Origin: Bin87 sp965243255
Lineage (GTDB): Bacteria > Chloroflexota > Dehalococcoidia > Lucifugimonadales > UBA3495
Assembly: GCA_965243255.1 (NCBI GenBank)
Contig: CBDEUH010000004.1
Span: 1,178,001 to 1,242,000 of the forward strand
DNA: 64,000 nucleotides
Direction of reading: 5' to 3'
Translations under genes and position numbers: made by a program
Part shown: piece after piece, positions 36,055 to 46,157 of the stretch
How the letters are laid out: each line of letters starts with the position of its first letter
How positions within the stretch are numbered: position 1 is the stretch's first letter
Notes under the pieces: generated by a model
Told to the model about the DNA's origin: nothing
What the model saw: the letters and a program-made list of their open reading frames with translations, nothing else
The model's database searches: none

Positions 36055-37302
36055 CTATCGCTCATCGGCGAGCAGCAGGGCGTTGAGGAGCACCTGGGCG
36101 CCGTTGGCACAGTCTTCCGGCGTGGTGTACTCGGCCGGAGCGTGACTAATGCCGCCGACGCTGGGGACGAATATCATGGCCGCCGGCGTGATGGCGGCGA
36201 TGGCCTGGGCGTCGTGGCCGGCGCCGCTGGGCAGGCTGACGTGGGCCAGGCCGGAGGCTTCGGCGGCGTCGGCGGCCAATTGCTGCATACCACCGGAGAT
36301 GGGCACGGCCGGCGTGTTGCGCTGGGCGGTGACGGTGATGCCGACGTTCTCGGCGTGGGCTACTTCCTCCGCGGTGCGGCGCAGTTCGACCTCGGCGGCG
36401 GCGAGGGATTCCATGCGCTCGTCACGGAACTCCACGCCCATCTGCACTCGGCCCGGTATAACGTTGCCGGCGTTGGGGTGAACGTCCATGCTGCCCACGG
36501 TACCGACGCGGCAGACTTTCATCTCGCCGGCGATGCGGCGCACGGCCAGGGCGATTTGGGCGGCGGAGGACATGGCATCCCGGCGCAGGGCCATGGGCGT
36601 GGTGCCGGCGTGGTTGGCCTCGCCGACGATGTCAACGTGATAGACCGAGCGCCCGGTGATACCGGTAACGATGCCGATGGGATAGCCGCCCCGGTGCAGG
36701 GTTGGCCCCTGCTCGATGTGCAGTTCCAAGTAGTAGGCCAGTTCGTCGGGACGACGGCGAGCTTCGGCGATGCGGGAGATGTTGCCGCCGATGTCGGGCA
36801 GGCGGGAAGTCAACGTAGCCCCGTCGTCGTGGACGGCGGAGAAGTCCTCAGATTCCCACAGGCCGGCTACGGCGCGGCTGCCCAGGAGCCAGCGGTGAAA
36901 GCCCGTGCCCTCCTCGTTGGTGAAGACGACAACTTCCAAGGGGTGGCGGGTGGCATGGCCGGCGTCGGCGAGGGCCTGGACGACTTCGATGGCGGCGATG
37001 ACGCCCAGGGCGCCGTCGTACTGGCCGCCGGAGGGGACGGTGTCGGTGTGGGAGCCGAGCATGATGGCTGGCAACGACGCGCCGCTGCCGCCGTCGCCTT
37101 CCTTGCGGCCGATGACATTACCGCCGGCGTCGATGCGGACGGACATACCGGCGGCCTGCATCAGTTCCATCACGTAGTTGCGGCCGGCCACGTCGAAGCC
37201 GGAGAAGGCGACGCGCTGCATTCCGAATTCGTCGCGCCCGATCTGGCCCAAGGTGGCCAAGTTGTCGTTCAGTCGGGCTGAGTTAATGGCAATGGTAGGC
37301 AT
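36055..37302 (-). CDS. M20-family Zn hydrolase (allantoate / N-carbamoyl-amino-acid amidohydrolase type)
   Basis: 415 residues. GSHTDTVPSGGQYDGALGV supplies the first His and the bridging Asp, TNEEGTGF the general base and metal Glu, and SGAGHDAQAIA the C-terminal His-Asp. This pattern is that of ureidoglycolate/allantoate amidohydrolases and L-carbamoylases, which use two metal ions. Probable role: release of ammonia and amino or ureido acids from N-carbamoyl compounds. Confidence 0.92.
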   Translation of the reverse strand: MPTIAINSARLNDNLATLGQIGRDEFGMQRVAFSGFDVAGRNYVMELMQAAGMSVRIDAGGNVIGRKEGDGGSGASLPAIMLGSHTDTVPSGGQYDGALGVIAAIEVVQALADAGHATRHPLEVVVFTNEEGTGFHRWLLGSRAVAGLWESEDFSAVHDDGATLTSRLPDIGGNISRIAEARRRPDELAYYLELHIEQGPTLHRGGYPIGIVTGITGRSVYHVDIVGEANHAGTTPMALRRDAMSSAAQIALAVRRIAGEMKVCRVGTVGSMDVHPNAGNVIPGRVQMGVEFRDERMESLAAAEVELRRTAEEVAHAENVGITVTAQRNTPAVPISGGMQQLAADAAEASGLAHVSLPSGAGHDAQAIAAITPAAMIFVPSVGGISHAPAEYTTPEDCANGAQVLLNALLLADER

Positions 37303-37361
37303 AGTTCCTCACCAACTGGTTGAATATCCTTGCTTCTACGCCTGGATTTCATCGCCGGCGG

Positions 37362-38171
37362 TCAGTTCCTAAGGTCTCGCCGGCTCAGGACAGACAGCGA
37401 CAGGGCGCAGAAGAGGGCGATATAGGCCAACACCACCGGCACGAAGTACCAAGCGTTGGTGTTATCGAAGCGGCCGGCCAAGCCGGACGTTGAGCCGCGC
37501 AACGTCCAGCGGAGGTAATCCCACAAATCGAAATCATACACGCTCTCGATGATGAACACGGCGACCGGATAGACAGTTGACTCGGCGATCAGGATGGCGG
37601 AGGCTACAGCCAGTCCGAAGGTAGTGGATCGGGAGAGCATACAGAGCAGCACGGTCAAGCTCATATAGGCGATGGGCGCCAGCAGGTTGCCGAAATACAC
37701 TCCGGCGATGCCGGCCCAGGACATATCGTCATCGAGGAAGGCGGCGGTTGACAAGGGGGCGTCGGGATCGCCGGCGAGTAGTCCGACGAGAACGGACAGA
37801 CACCAGGAAACTATCCAGACGATGAGCAGGACGATGGTCACCAGCAGCATTTTGGACAGGATTACCTGCCAGCTGGGCATACCACGGGCCTGTATGGCGC
37901 GCAAGGTCCCCCAGCCGTATTCGCCACTGAAGACGAAAGCGGTGAGGAAGAGGGCCAGGAAAGGACCTACCAATGTCAAGGCAGAGAATATCAGCAAGGG
38001 AAACTGGCTGGGGCCGATGCCGAAGTCGTCGTTCTGAATCAGCGCCGCGCCCAACAGGATGAGGACAACGACCGCGGCAATCATGCCCATAATGACGTGG
38101 AACCCGGGGCGACGGGAGATGCGGAACCATTCCCAACGCAGGGCAACGATGACGGGAGTGACGCTGCTCAT
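37362..38171 (-). CDS. ABC-2-type transporter permease
   Basis: 269 residues with six hydrophobic segments and a large loop, the layout of ABC-2 permeases. The EYGWGTLRAIQARGMPSWQVILSKML stretch is the conserved cytoplasmic coupling helix. It overlaps its ATPase gene by 4 bases, so the two form one exporter. Cargo unknown; lipid, peptide or antibiotic export is usual in this class. Confidence 0.9.
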   Translation of the reverse strand: MSSVTPVIVALRWEWFRISRRPGFHVIMGMIAAVVVLILLGAALIQNDDFGIGPSQFPLLIFSALTLVGPFLALFLTAFVFSGEYGWGTLRAIQARGMPSWQVILSKMLLVTIVLLIVWIVSWCLSVLVGLLAGDPDAPLSTAAFLDDDMSWAGIAGVYFGNLLAPIAYMSLTVLLCMLSRSTTFGLAVASAILIAESTVYPVAVFIIESVYDFDLWDYLRWTLRGSTSGLAGRFDNTNAWYFVPVVLAYIALFCALSLSVLSRRDLRN

Positions 38172-39139
38172 TGGTTTTCACCTGCCGACTCGCCGGTAAC
38201 TTCCATGAACCCGGCTTCCAGCGAGCCGCCAATGGGGCGCAACTCGGAGACATAGACGCCGGCATTGGCCAGGTCGCGGCTGACTTCCCATTCCTGCCCT
38301 ACCGCAACTGCGACGTCCAGACCATCCTCGGACTGGTTAATCAACTCCCAGCCAACTTCATGGAGGAGGTTGGCCGCCCGCTGGTCATCGGTGGTACGGA
38401 TATGCACTCGCCCAACTGCGGAGGTGGTACCCATTTCGGACACAGGCCCCGAGTAGAGCAGTTTTCCCCGCGCCAAGACTCCAACGTGGTCGCAGACCTG
38501 CTCCACTTCATTGAGCAGGTGGCTGGCCAGGATGATGGTGAGCGGTTCTCCTTTACCCTTGGAGTCTGCTCCGGCCAGGCCGCGAATCAGTTCGCGCACT
38601 TCCACAATGCCCGAGGGGTCCAGTCCATTGGTCGGCTCGTCGAGAATCAGCAGCGATGGACTGCCCAGGAGCGCGGCGGCGATGCCCAGCCGCTGTTTCA
38701 TTCCGGTGGAACAGGCCCGGAACTTGCGCCCGGCGGCCTCGCCGTCCAAGTTAACTGTCGCCAACAGTTCATCAATTTCTGTTTCGCCGCCGTCGGAAGC
38801 GTAGATACCCTGCAGGCATCGAAGGTTGTCCCAGCATGACAGGTAGGGCCAGAAGGTGGGACGTTCGATAAGGGCGCCGATGCGGCGCAAGGCGGAACGC
38901 TGCCCGGCGGTGCCGGTTTCGCCCAGCAGAGTCATCGTGCCCGCGGTTGGATGCAGGAATCCGGTCAGCATGGAGAGCAGCGTGGTCTTGCCGGAACCGT
39001 TAGGGCCGAGCAGGCCGTACACGCCGCCGGCAGGGATGGTCAGCGTTACGTCGTCAACGGCACGAACGCGGCCGAAATGCTTGGAAATGCCGGAGACCGT
39101 TACGGCAGGAGAATGGGCCTTTCCCGACAGTGAATCCAT
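38168..39139 (-). CDS. ABC transporter ATP-binding protein
   Basis: 323 residues. Walker A GPNGSGKTT, signature motif CSTGMKQRLGIA, Walker B LLILDEPTNGLD and switch His in LASHLLNEVEQ are intact. A C-terminal domain of about 90 residues follows, as in CcmA/NatA-type exporters. Its ATG overlaps the stop of the oxidase gene by one base (TAATG). Confidence 0.95.
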   Translation of the reverse strand: MDSLSGKAHSPAVTVSGISKHFGRVRAVDDVTLTIPAGGVYGLLGPNGSGKTTLLSMLTGFLHPTAGTMTLLGETGTAGQRSALRRIGALIERPTFWPYLSCWDNLRCLQGIYASDGGETEIDELLATVNLDGEAAGRKFRACSTGMKQRLGIAAALLGSPSLLILDEPTNGLDPSGIVEVRELIRGLAGADSKGKGEPLTIILASHLLNEVEQVCDHVGVLARGKLLYSGPVSEMGTTSAVGRVHIRTTDDQRAANLLHEVGWELINQSEDGLDVAVAVGQEWEVSRDLANAGVYVSELRPIGGSLEAGFMEVTGESAGENQ

Positions 39140-40341
39140 TATGCCAGCACGTCAAATCCGTAGCCGATGTTATTGAGCGCGCCCTCGGCGAATCGTGAAA
39201 GGCGCAGTGGGGATATATCCATTGTAACAGCCTCCCCCTTGCCAATCAGTTCGGCCATCAGGACGCCTACCATGGGCGCCAGCTTGAAGCCGTGCCCGCT
39301 GAAGCCGGTGCACAGGTACAGCCCGTTTACGCCGTCAACCTGGTCGATAATGGGGTGTGAATCGGGAGTGTTGGTGTAAAGGCCGGCGTATCCGGCGGCC
39401 AGTTCAGCGTCAGCCATGGGCGGGATGCGGCGAGCCAAACGCTGCCAGACGTCCCGGATGAAGGCCGGGCTGGCGCGTTGGGCGAAAACCTCGGGGTCAT
39501 GCACTACGTCGGAATGATTGCCGTTGCCCACCAGGGTAAGCTCCTGACCTTCAGGGCGAAAATAGATGCGGTTGGTGATGTCGGCACCTCCCGGGTGGTG
39601 TGGCACTGCGTCCAGCGGGCGGCGGAAGTGCAACACTTCGTGTCGGGTGGCGGCCAACGGCGCGTTGATGCCGTGGGATTTCAGGAAGGACGGCGACCAG
39701 GGCCCGGTGGCGACGACTGCGATGGGGGTATCGATCCGAGCGCCGGCGGCGGTGTTGACGGCGGTCACTCGGCTGCCATCCCTGCTGGTCTCGATGCCGG
39801 CGGCGGGGGTTTGCAGCCGGATGCTTGCGCCCTCGGTGCGGGCTCGGGTCGCGTAGGCGTAAGCGGCGCCTGATGCGTCGGCGTGGCCGGAGTATGGTTC
39901 GTAGGCGATGGCGGCGGTGTCGGAAACGGCAAACCCAGGCGCCAATCCGGCGGCGTCGGTTGGGCTGATGATATCGGTGATTACGCCCACGGACTGCTGG
40001 ATGGCGATGTTAGCGCGGAAGGTGTCCACGTCGTCCGGGCCGGCGAACACCAGGTAGCCGGTTGGAACGTAGCCGCAATCGCCGCCGATGATGTCGGCGA
40101 AATTGCGGTAGATGTGCAGGCTGCGCCAGGCCATCTCGGCGTTGACGGCGGTGGAGTAGTGCATACGGATGGCGGCGCTGCTACGTCCGGTGGAGCCGCT
40201 GCCCAGGGTGTCGCGCTCCAGCAAGACGATGCGCCGCAGGCCGTGGGTGTTGGCGGTGATTGCCAGGTTGCAGGCGATGCTGCAACCCATCACTCCGCCG
40301 CCGATGATGACGACGTCGGCGGTTTCGGTAGCGTTGGTCAT
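39139..40341 (-). CDS. FAD-dependent amino-acid/amine oxidoreductase (DAO family)
   Basis: 400 residues. DVVIIGGGVMGCSIACNLA binds FAD; GSTGRSSAAIRMHYS and the C-terminal GVNGLYLCTGFSGHGFKLAPMVG belong to the sarcosine/dimethylglycine-oxidase-like DAO family. It oxidises C-N bonds of secondary or tertiary amines or D-amino acids. Lies 13 bases after the HNH gene and is coupled to the ABC exporter genes. Confidence 0.92.
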   Translation of the reverse strand: MTNATETADVVIIGGGVMGCSIACNLAITANTHGLRRIVLLERDTLGSGSTGRSSAAIRMHYSTAVNAEMAWRSLHIYRNFADIIGGDCGYVPTGYLVFAGPDDVDTFRANIAIQQSVGVITDIISPTDAAGLAPGFAVSDTAAIAYEPYSGHADASGAAYAYATRARTEGASIRLQTPAAGIETSRDGSRVTAVNTAAGARIDTPIAVVATGPWSPSFLKSHGINAPLAATRHEVLHFRRPLDAVPHHPGGADITNRIYFRPEGQELTLVGNGNHSDVVHDPEVFAQRASPAFIRDVWQRLARRIPPMADAELAAGYAGLYTNTPDSHPIIDQVDGVNGLYLCTGFSGHGFKLAPMVGVLMAELIGKGEAVTMDISPLRLSRFAEGALNNIGYGFDVLA

Positions 40342-40354
40342 GGGTTCTCCCGGC

Positions 40355-40759
40355 TCAATTGCGCTGGCGGGACCGTCGAACCTGGAACGTGGTTCCGCGC
40401 TGCTTACGCATCCAGCGGAGGAACGAGGCCACCCTGGAGTTGGCCCGCAGGAGTTCGACGCTGTAGAGTTCGTCGGCCAGCGTGGTCACCGAAAACATGG
40501 CGTGAACCTGACGGTGGCACGTTGGACAGAGCCGGGCGGTTGGCCCGTGATTACCACCCCGGGCCCGAGGCACCAGGTGATGCACGGTAGAACGCTCGAC
40601 GATACGTTCACAAAGGGCGCATTGGCCATCATCCGTGGGGCGTGCCGCGCTGGCGCCAGCTACGTGCCCTCGCCCAACGGCTTCCACCTCGCCGGGAGCT
40701 GAAGAAGGCGGCGCGTTGCGGGCGCCGCGAGAACGGGTGCGGGTTCTTCGTTTAGGCAT
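40355..40759 (-). CDS. HNH endonuclease-like protein
   Basis: 134 residues. A basic, low-complexity N-terminus is followed by a zinc-stabilised HNH fold: CALCERIVERSTVHHLVPRARGG and LCPTCHRQVHAMF (two CxxC pairs, His-His and a late His). The Asn position is less clear. ATG at 40759 overlaps the previous gene by 8 bases. Role unknown; stand-alone HNH proteins can act in DNA repair, restriction or mobile elements. Confidence 0.82.
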   Translation of the reverse strand: MPKRRTRTRSRGARNAPPSSAPGEVEAVGRGHVAGASAARPTDDGQCALCERIVERSTVHHLVPRARGGNHGPTARLCPTCHRQVHAMFSVTTLADELYSVELLRANSRVASFLRWMRKQRGTTFQVRRSRQRN

Positions 40760-41252
40760 CGGCACCGGCGCCGGAGGTGTCCAGGAACCGCCAGCCGGGG
40801 AGGTCAACCTGCCACTGAGCATCTTCGTAGAGCATGGGTATCATCAGGCCGGACATCAGCCGACTGCTTTGCACTACGGTTTCGTCGGTAACGCCGAAGG
40901 GCAGGAAGACGAAAGCGTGTTCATCGTCCACGTACCGGGTGGGAGCGGCAGCCAAGTCGGACAGGTCTTCCAGGGGCCAGAGGCGCAGGACGGTGGTGCG
41001 GAAATCGTCTAGCAAAGACATTCGCATGGGGTGATTGGAGTCGTAGGCGGCCCGGTACGCAACCTGCATATCGATGCTGTTGCGGGTGGCCCAGACGCCC
41101 ATGCGCATCCCGCGGGTTTCCTTTGAGAGCATCGCCCAGGCCAAGTCCATGTCGCCGTCCCGGATTGACTCGGCAAAGAGCCCGGCGCGTTGTCCCACCT
41201 CGTCGGGTTCCTGACTGCGCCGCTGTCCCGGCATTCGCATGTTGGCCGCCAT
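40752..41252 (-). CDS. Unrecognised protein
   Basis: 166 residues, no membrane segments. GLFAESIRDGDMDLAWAMLSKETRGMRMGVWA suggests an NTF2-like or similar small alpha-beta fold, and the end WQVDLPGWRFL would suit its last strands. I do not recognise a family. It overlaps the HNH gene by 8 bases and both precede the amine oxidase and ABC genes on the same strand. Confidence 0.65.
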   Translation of the reverse strand: MAANMRMPGQRRSQEPDEVGQRAGLFAESIRDGDMDLAWAMLSKETRGMRMGVWATRNSIDMQVAYRAAYDSNHPMRMSLLDDFRTTVLRLWPLEDLSDLAAAPTRYVDDEHAFVFLPFGVTDETVVQSSRLMSGLMIPMLYEDAQWQVDLPGWRFLDTSGAGADA

Positions 41253-41347
41253 GGTCCCGAGCAGAAGTAGCGCAGTTCGGCGCTCCCCGGAGACTATTTA
41301 CATTCTAGGGTTTGCGGGGCGCAGTAGCAAACGGGCGGCTGGTAAAG

Positions 41348-42112
41348 TCAGGTTGCAGTTACGGCATCGCCAATGCGCACGGCACCGGCTTTCTCGACGA
41401 TGCCGTACACGCCGAAGTAGGCGGCTAAGGCGTTGGGCCGGTATTCCAGGATGGACTTCACAGCGTCGGTGTCGGTTTCTCCGGTAATCGGGTCCTGGTT
41501 GACGATGGCGCAGCGGGGGTCGGGGGCGAGCACGCGAATTACGGCGTCGCCAACGGCGAGGGTGCGGTTCATCCAGCCATCTTCCTGATGAGCTTCGCAG
41601 CCATCCAGCAGCAGGGTGGGACGAAAACGGTCGGTGGCGAGGCATTCATCCTCGGACATTCCCATCTCCGATGACAGCCGCTCCACCGAGGCGCGAGACA
41701 GCAGAGACACGGGGAACTCGTCAAACACCTGGCAGGGCAGGTTGGACATCATCAGCTTTACGGGCTGGCCGCAGAATTCGCTCAACGCTGCCTCCCAGTC
41801 ACCCAGGAGGGCCCGGCCGCGCACTCGACGGCTCCACACGATGGTCCAGGCCGGGGCGTCCAGTTCGGGGTTGCCTTCCAACGCGGAGCCGTCGGGGAAG
41901 CGTATGCTCAGGCGATCCGCCTCAGGATCCCACGATGCCTGCAACTGGGCCAGCTTGCCCACCTGCCGGCGGGTCAGGAGCCGACCCTGGGCATTGACCA
42001 GGTAGAAACGCCGGTCATTGAGGATGCCACCCAAATCGAGGTTGACGGATTCCAGGGGAACCAACGCCATTGATTTGACCGGCGCGATGTTGATTTCGGC
42101 GACTGTTATCAT
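41348..42112 (-). CDS. MOSC-domain protein
   Basis: 254 residues. The N-terminal beta barrel (INIAPVKSMALVPLESVNLDLGGILNDRRFYLV) and the MOSC domain (RFRPTLLLDGCEAHQEDGW, PDPRCAIVNQDPITGE with the conserved Cys) are those of the molybdenum-cofactor sulfurase C-terminal family, related to mARC reductases. ATG at 42112 follows GGAG by 8 bases; a GTG at 42118 overlaps the HpaB-type stop. Likely handles Mo cofactor or reduces N-hydroxylated compounds. Confidence 0.9.
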   Translation of the reverse strand: MITVAEINIAPVKSMALVPLESVNLDLGGILNDRRFYLVNAQGRLLTRRQVGKLAQLQASWDPEADRLSIRFPDGSALEGNPELDAPAWTIVWSRRVRGRALLGDWEAALSEFCGQPVKLMMSNLPCQVFDEFPVSLLSRASVERLSSEMGMSEDECLATDRFRPTLLLDGCEAHQEDGWMNRTLAVGDAVIRVLAPDPRCAIVNQDPITGETDTDAVKSILEYRPNALAAYFGVYGIVEKAGAVRIGDAVTAT

Positions 42113-42117
42113 CTCCA

Positions 42118-43572
<1,455 letters not shown>

Positions 43573-43600
43573 CAGGCTGCCTCCTTTCAGGGCTGTGAAA

Positions 43601-44011
43601 TCAGACGATAACCCCGATGCCGATAGCGGCTACCGCCTCGGCACGGTTGTCGGTTTTCAGCGCGACCATGGCGTAACCGGCCTGACGGCTCAGTATGTGC
43701 ATGCTCTCGATGTTGACGCCGGCGTCCTTCAGGCTGCCGGCGACGTTGGCCAGGGCGCCTGGTTCGTCGGCCAGGCGCAGCACCAGGGCATCGTCGCTGA
43801 CCGCCTTGAACCCAGCCTGGTTCAGTACGTACAAAGCGTGGTCGTATCGGTCGGAGGTTAGAATGATCGTAACCTCTTCGCCCACGACCTGGGCGTTGAT
43901 TGATTCCACGTTGATGCCTTCATTGGCCAGGGCCTGGCTGATGTCGGCAATGACGCCCACTTCGTCCCGGGCCATCACGATGATGCGGTTGACGGAGTTG
44001 ACCTGGTTCAT
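43601..44011 (-). CDS. Double ACT-domain amino-acid-binding protein
   Basis: 136 residues forming two ACT domains: RIIVMARDEVGVIADISQALANEGINVESINAQ and VLRLADEPGALANVAGSLKDAGVNIESMHIL. ACT pairs sense amino acids and regulate enzymes or transcription. Stand-alone, with no catalytic domain; lies between the HpaB-type and decarboxylase genes on the same strand. Confidence 0.9.
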   Translation of the reverse strand: MNQVNSVNRIIVMARDEVGVIADISQALANEGINVESINAQVVGEEVTIILTSDRYDHALYVLNQAGFKAVSDDALVLRLADEPGALANVAGSLKDAGVNIESMHILSRQAGYAMVALKTDNRAEAVAAIGIGVIV

Positions 44012-44096
44012 GAAATATCTCCGGTTGGGTGGTTCGACCGGCTAACCACGAGAGGAATCGATCCGGTCGTCATTAGATTGGCCAAGGGCAGAGCAG

Positions 44097-45230
44097 TCAG
44101 GCGGCGCAGTCGTTGACGAGTTCGTCAATCATATGGCGAGTTACGTGGGGCATGGTGATGATGTGAGTGATGTCGCCTTCGGGGGCCATCTGCCACTTGC
44201 GGAAAACCTCCGGCGCCGGGCGGGGAAATACCACGGTGACGGAGTTCTTATGTCGCCAGGCGGGGATGCCTCGCTCGTTGAACTGGCCCACCGCGTATTC
44301 CGCCATGTCCAGCGCTCCGGCAATGATGTTGCGGAAGCCCTCTTGACCTTGCTGGGCAAAGGCGTACCACATCATCAGCGGGGCCAGCGCGTTGCGGGAG
44401 CCGGGCAGGGTGGTATCCTGCACGCCGACGTACTCGATGGCGCGGCCCACGCGTTCGACGTAGGGTCGCCTGGTGAGCACGACGCCGCAGGGGAGGGGAG
44501 CGCCAATCATCTTGTGACCGCTGATGGATACGCTGTCAATACCGGCGTCAAAGCCGTAGGGCTGCGGGTCGTCCACGAAGGGCAGTATCATACCGCTCAA
44601 CGCCGCGTCAGCGTGGATGTAGTGGCTGGTTACGGCCAGGTCGCGCAGGATGTTGCGAATGCGGGGAATGTTGTCTATGGCGCCCCGCATCGTGGTCCCC
44701 ACGTTTGCCATAATCACGGCGGGTACGTCCCGGTTGACTCGGATCATCGCCTCAAGGTCGTCGTAGTCAATTTCGCCGTTTTCCTGTCGCCGAATCATGA
44801 TGTGCCGAGCATTCAGCACTCGGACGTTCTTCAGCACGCTGTAGTGGGTCTCTTCGGAGAAGTAGAACATGGCGTTGGGGAACAGCTCCCGAGCCAGATA
44901 CAGCCCGTACATATTGCCCTCAGTTCCGCCGGAGGTAACGTAGCCCCAAGCGTCCGAAGGGTCGATGCGCATCAGGCCGGCGAAACGGGCAATGACTTCT
45001 TGCTCAATCTGATGCGTGTTGCCCCAAAAGTTGCTCGGGTGAAAGGGATCTCCCACATTGTTGATTGAGTAGTCCAGGAATGGCAGCAGGGCCGAATAGT
45101 TGAAATCCTGGTTCACCGGATAGCCAATTTGCTGTCGAGTGGCCGCATGAATATCGCACAGGAGCCGGTTCAGCCGCTCCTGGATTTCGCATTCCGGCAA
45201 GGCGGTTCCCGCCGTTGCGTTGGTTGTCAT
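44097..45230 (-). CDS. PLP-dependent decarboxylase, histidine-decarboxylase-like
   Basis: 377 residues, the size of bacterial PLP-type histidine decarboxylases. NFWGNTHQIEQEVIARF, YVTSGGTEGNMYG, the Asp of HADAALSGMILPF and the PLP Lys in SISGHKMIGAPLPCG are typical of group II decarboxylases. It could make histamine or act on a related amino acid. ATG at 45230 follows AGGA; the longer open frame upstream lacks family sequence. Confidence 0.9.
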   Translation of the reverse strand: MTTNATAGTALPECEIQERLNRLLCDIHAATRQQIGYPVNQDFNYSALLPFLDYSINNVGDPFHPSNFWGNTHQIEQEVIARFAGLMRIDPSDAWGYVTSGGTEGNMYGLYLARELFPNAMFYFSEETHYSVLKNVRVLNARHIMIRRQENGEIDYDDLEAMIRVNRDVPAVIMANVGTTMRGAIDNIPRIRNILRDLAVTSHYIHADAALSGMILPFVDDPQPYGFDAGIDSVSISGHKMIGAPLPCGVVLTRRPYVERVGRAIEYVGVQDTTLPGSRNALAPLMMWYAFAQQGQEGFRNIIAGALDMAEYAVGQFNERGIPAWRHKNSVTVVFPRPAPEVFRKWQMAPEGDITHIITMPHVTRHMIDELVNDCAA

Positions 45231-45282
45231 CACGGTTCCTCCGGCGAACGTCGTGAGGCGCTGAAATTCAGGGCAATCCAAA

Positions 45283-45311
45283 TTGCCGTTGCCGAAACTG
45301 TATGCTATACC
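45283..45311 (+). promoter_or_regulatory. Promoter of the alpha/beta hydrolase gene
   Basis: TTGCCG (45283-45288), a 17-base spacer ending TGC, and TATACC (45306-45311). Its -35 hexamer and the ATGCTATAC segment equal those of the rpsB promoter. The gene start is 30 bases downstream. Confidence 0.55.
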
Positions 45312-45341
45312 AGCGGAAACCGCAATCACGCGAGGTTTGAT

Positions 45342-46154
45342 ATGCCCACCATCCAGCGCGGCGACGCCACACTCCACTACTACCTGGACGACTTCACCGA
45401 CCCGTGGCGGGATTCGCCCGACGCCGTGGTGCTGCAGCACGGGTTCTCGCGCAACGGCAACTTCTGGTACAACTGGCCGCCGTTGCTGAGCCGGGAGTAT
45501 CGGGTCATCCGGCCGGACATGCGCGGGATGGGTAGGTCAACCATCGACCCAGGAAGATACGAACCCACGCTGGACACCCTGATGGGCGACCTGTTGGCGG
45601 TCCTGGACGACGTGGGCGCCGAACGGGTCGTGTACGTGGGCGAGTCATTCGGCGGTATTATGGGGATGCAGTTCGCCCATGACTATCCTGACCGTTGCCG
45701 GGCCCTGGTGCTGTGCAACTCGCCATGCCGTTTGACGCGACGGGAAAACACCACGCCTGGAGGAAGTTGGCTGGCGACCATGGAGCAGGGCGGCATTGGC
45801 GCCTGGTCGGCTGCCACCATCAACTATCGCCTGGATATGCGCCACGCGCCCGAGGGTCTGAAAGACTGGTACATCGCCGAGATGGACAAAACCCCCGCCG
45901 AAATCGGGCAGGCGCTGCATAGCTACCTGGACAGCCTGGACTTTGGTCCCCATTTGAAGGACGTCGCAGTACCCACGCTATTGCTCACCGGCGACGAATC
46001 CCTGACTACCAACATGGAACAGCAGGAGTTCATGGCATCCGAAATCCCCAACAGCCGGCTGGTCGCCTGGCCCGGCCTGGGCCACGGCGTGAACGTAATC
46101 TACCCGGAGTGGTGCGTGGAGAGGATGCGGGAATTCCTGGGCGAAACGGGCTAG
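45342..46154 (+). CDS. Alpha/beta hydrolase
   Basis: 270 residues. LQHGFSRNGNFW is the oxyanion-hole block, RPDMRGMGRS the following strand, GESFGGIMG the nucleophile elbow, LLTGDES the acidic residue region and GLGHGVNVI the catalytic His. Resembles 3-oxoadipate enol-lactonase and related C-C or ester hydrolases. ATG at 45342. Substrate unknown. Confidence 0.9.
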   Translation: MPTIQRGDATLHYYLDDFTDPWRDSPDAVVLQHGFSRNGNFWYNWPPLLSREYRVIRPDMRGMGRSTIDPGRYEPTLDTLMGDLLAVLDDVGAERVVYVGESFGGIMGMQFAHDYPDRCRALVLCNSPCRLTRRENTTPGGSWLATMEQGGIGAWSAATINYRLDMRHAPEGLKDWYIAEMDKTPAEIGQALHSYLDSLDFGPHLKDVAVPTLLLTGDESLTTNMEQQEFMASEIPNSRLVAWPGLGHGVNVIYPEWCVERMREFLGETG

Positions 46155-46157
46155 GCG

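Noticed and set aside
35395..37281. 628-codon open frame on the plus strand
   Set aside because: It is the complement of an SDR and an M20 hydrolase whose motifs are intact; its translation is Gly/Asp-rich repeats typical of antisense frames in GC-rich DNA.
45231..45440. Longer start for the histidine-decarboxylase-like gene
   Set aside because: No family sequence upstream of 45230 and it would overlap the hydrolase promoter and start.
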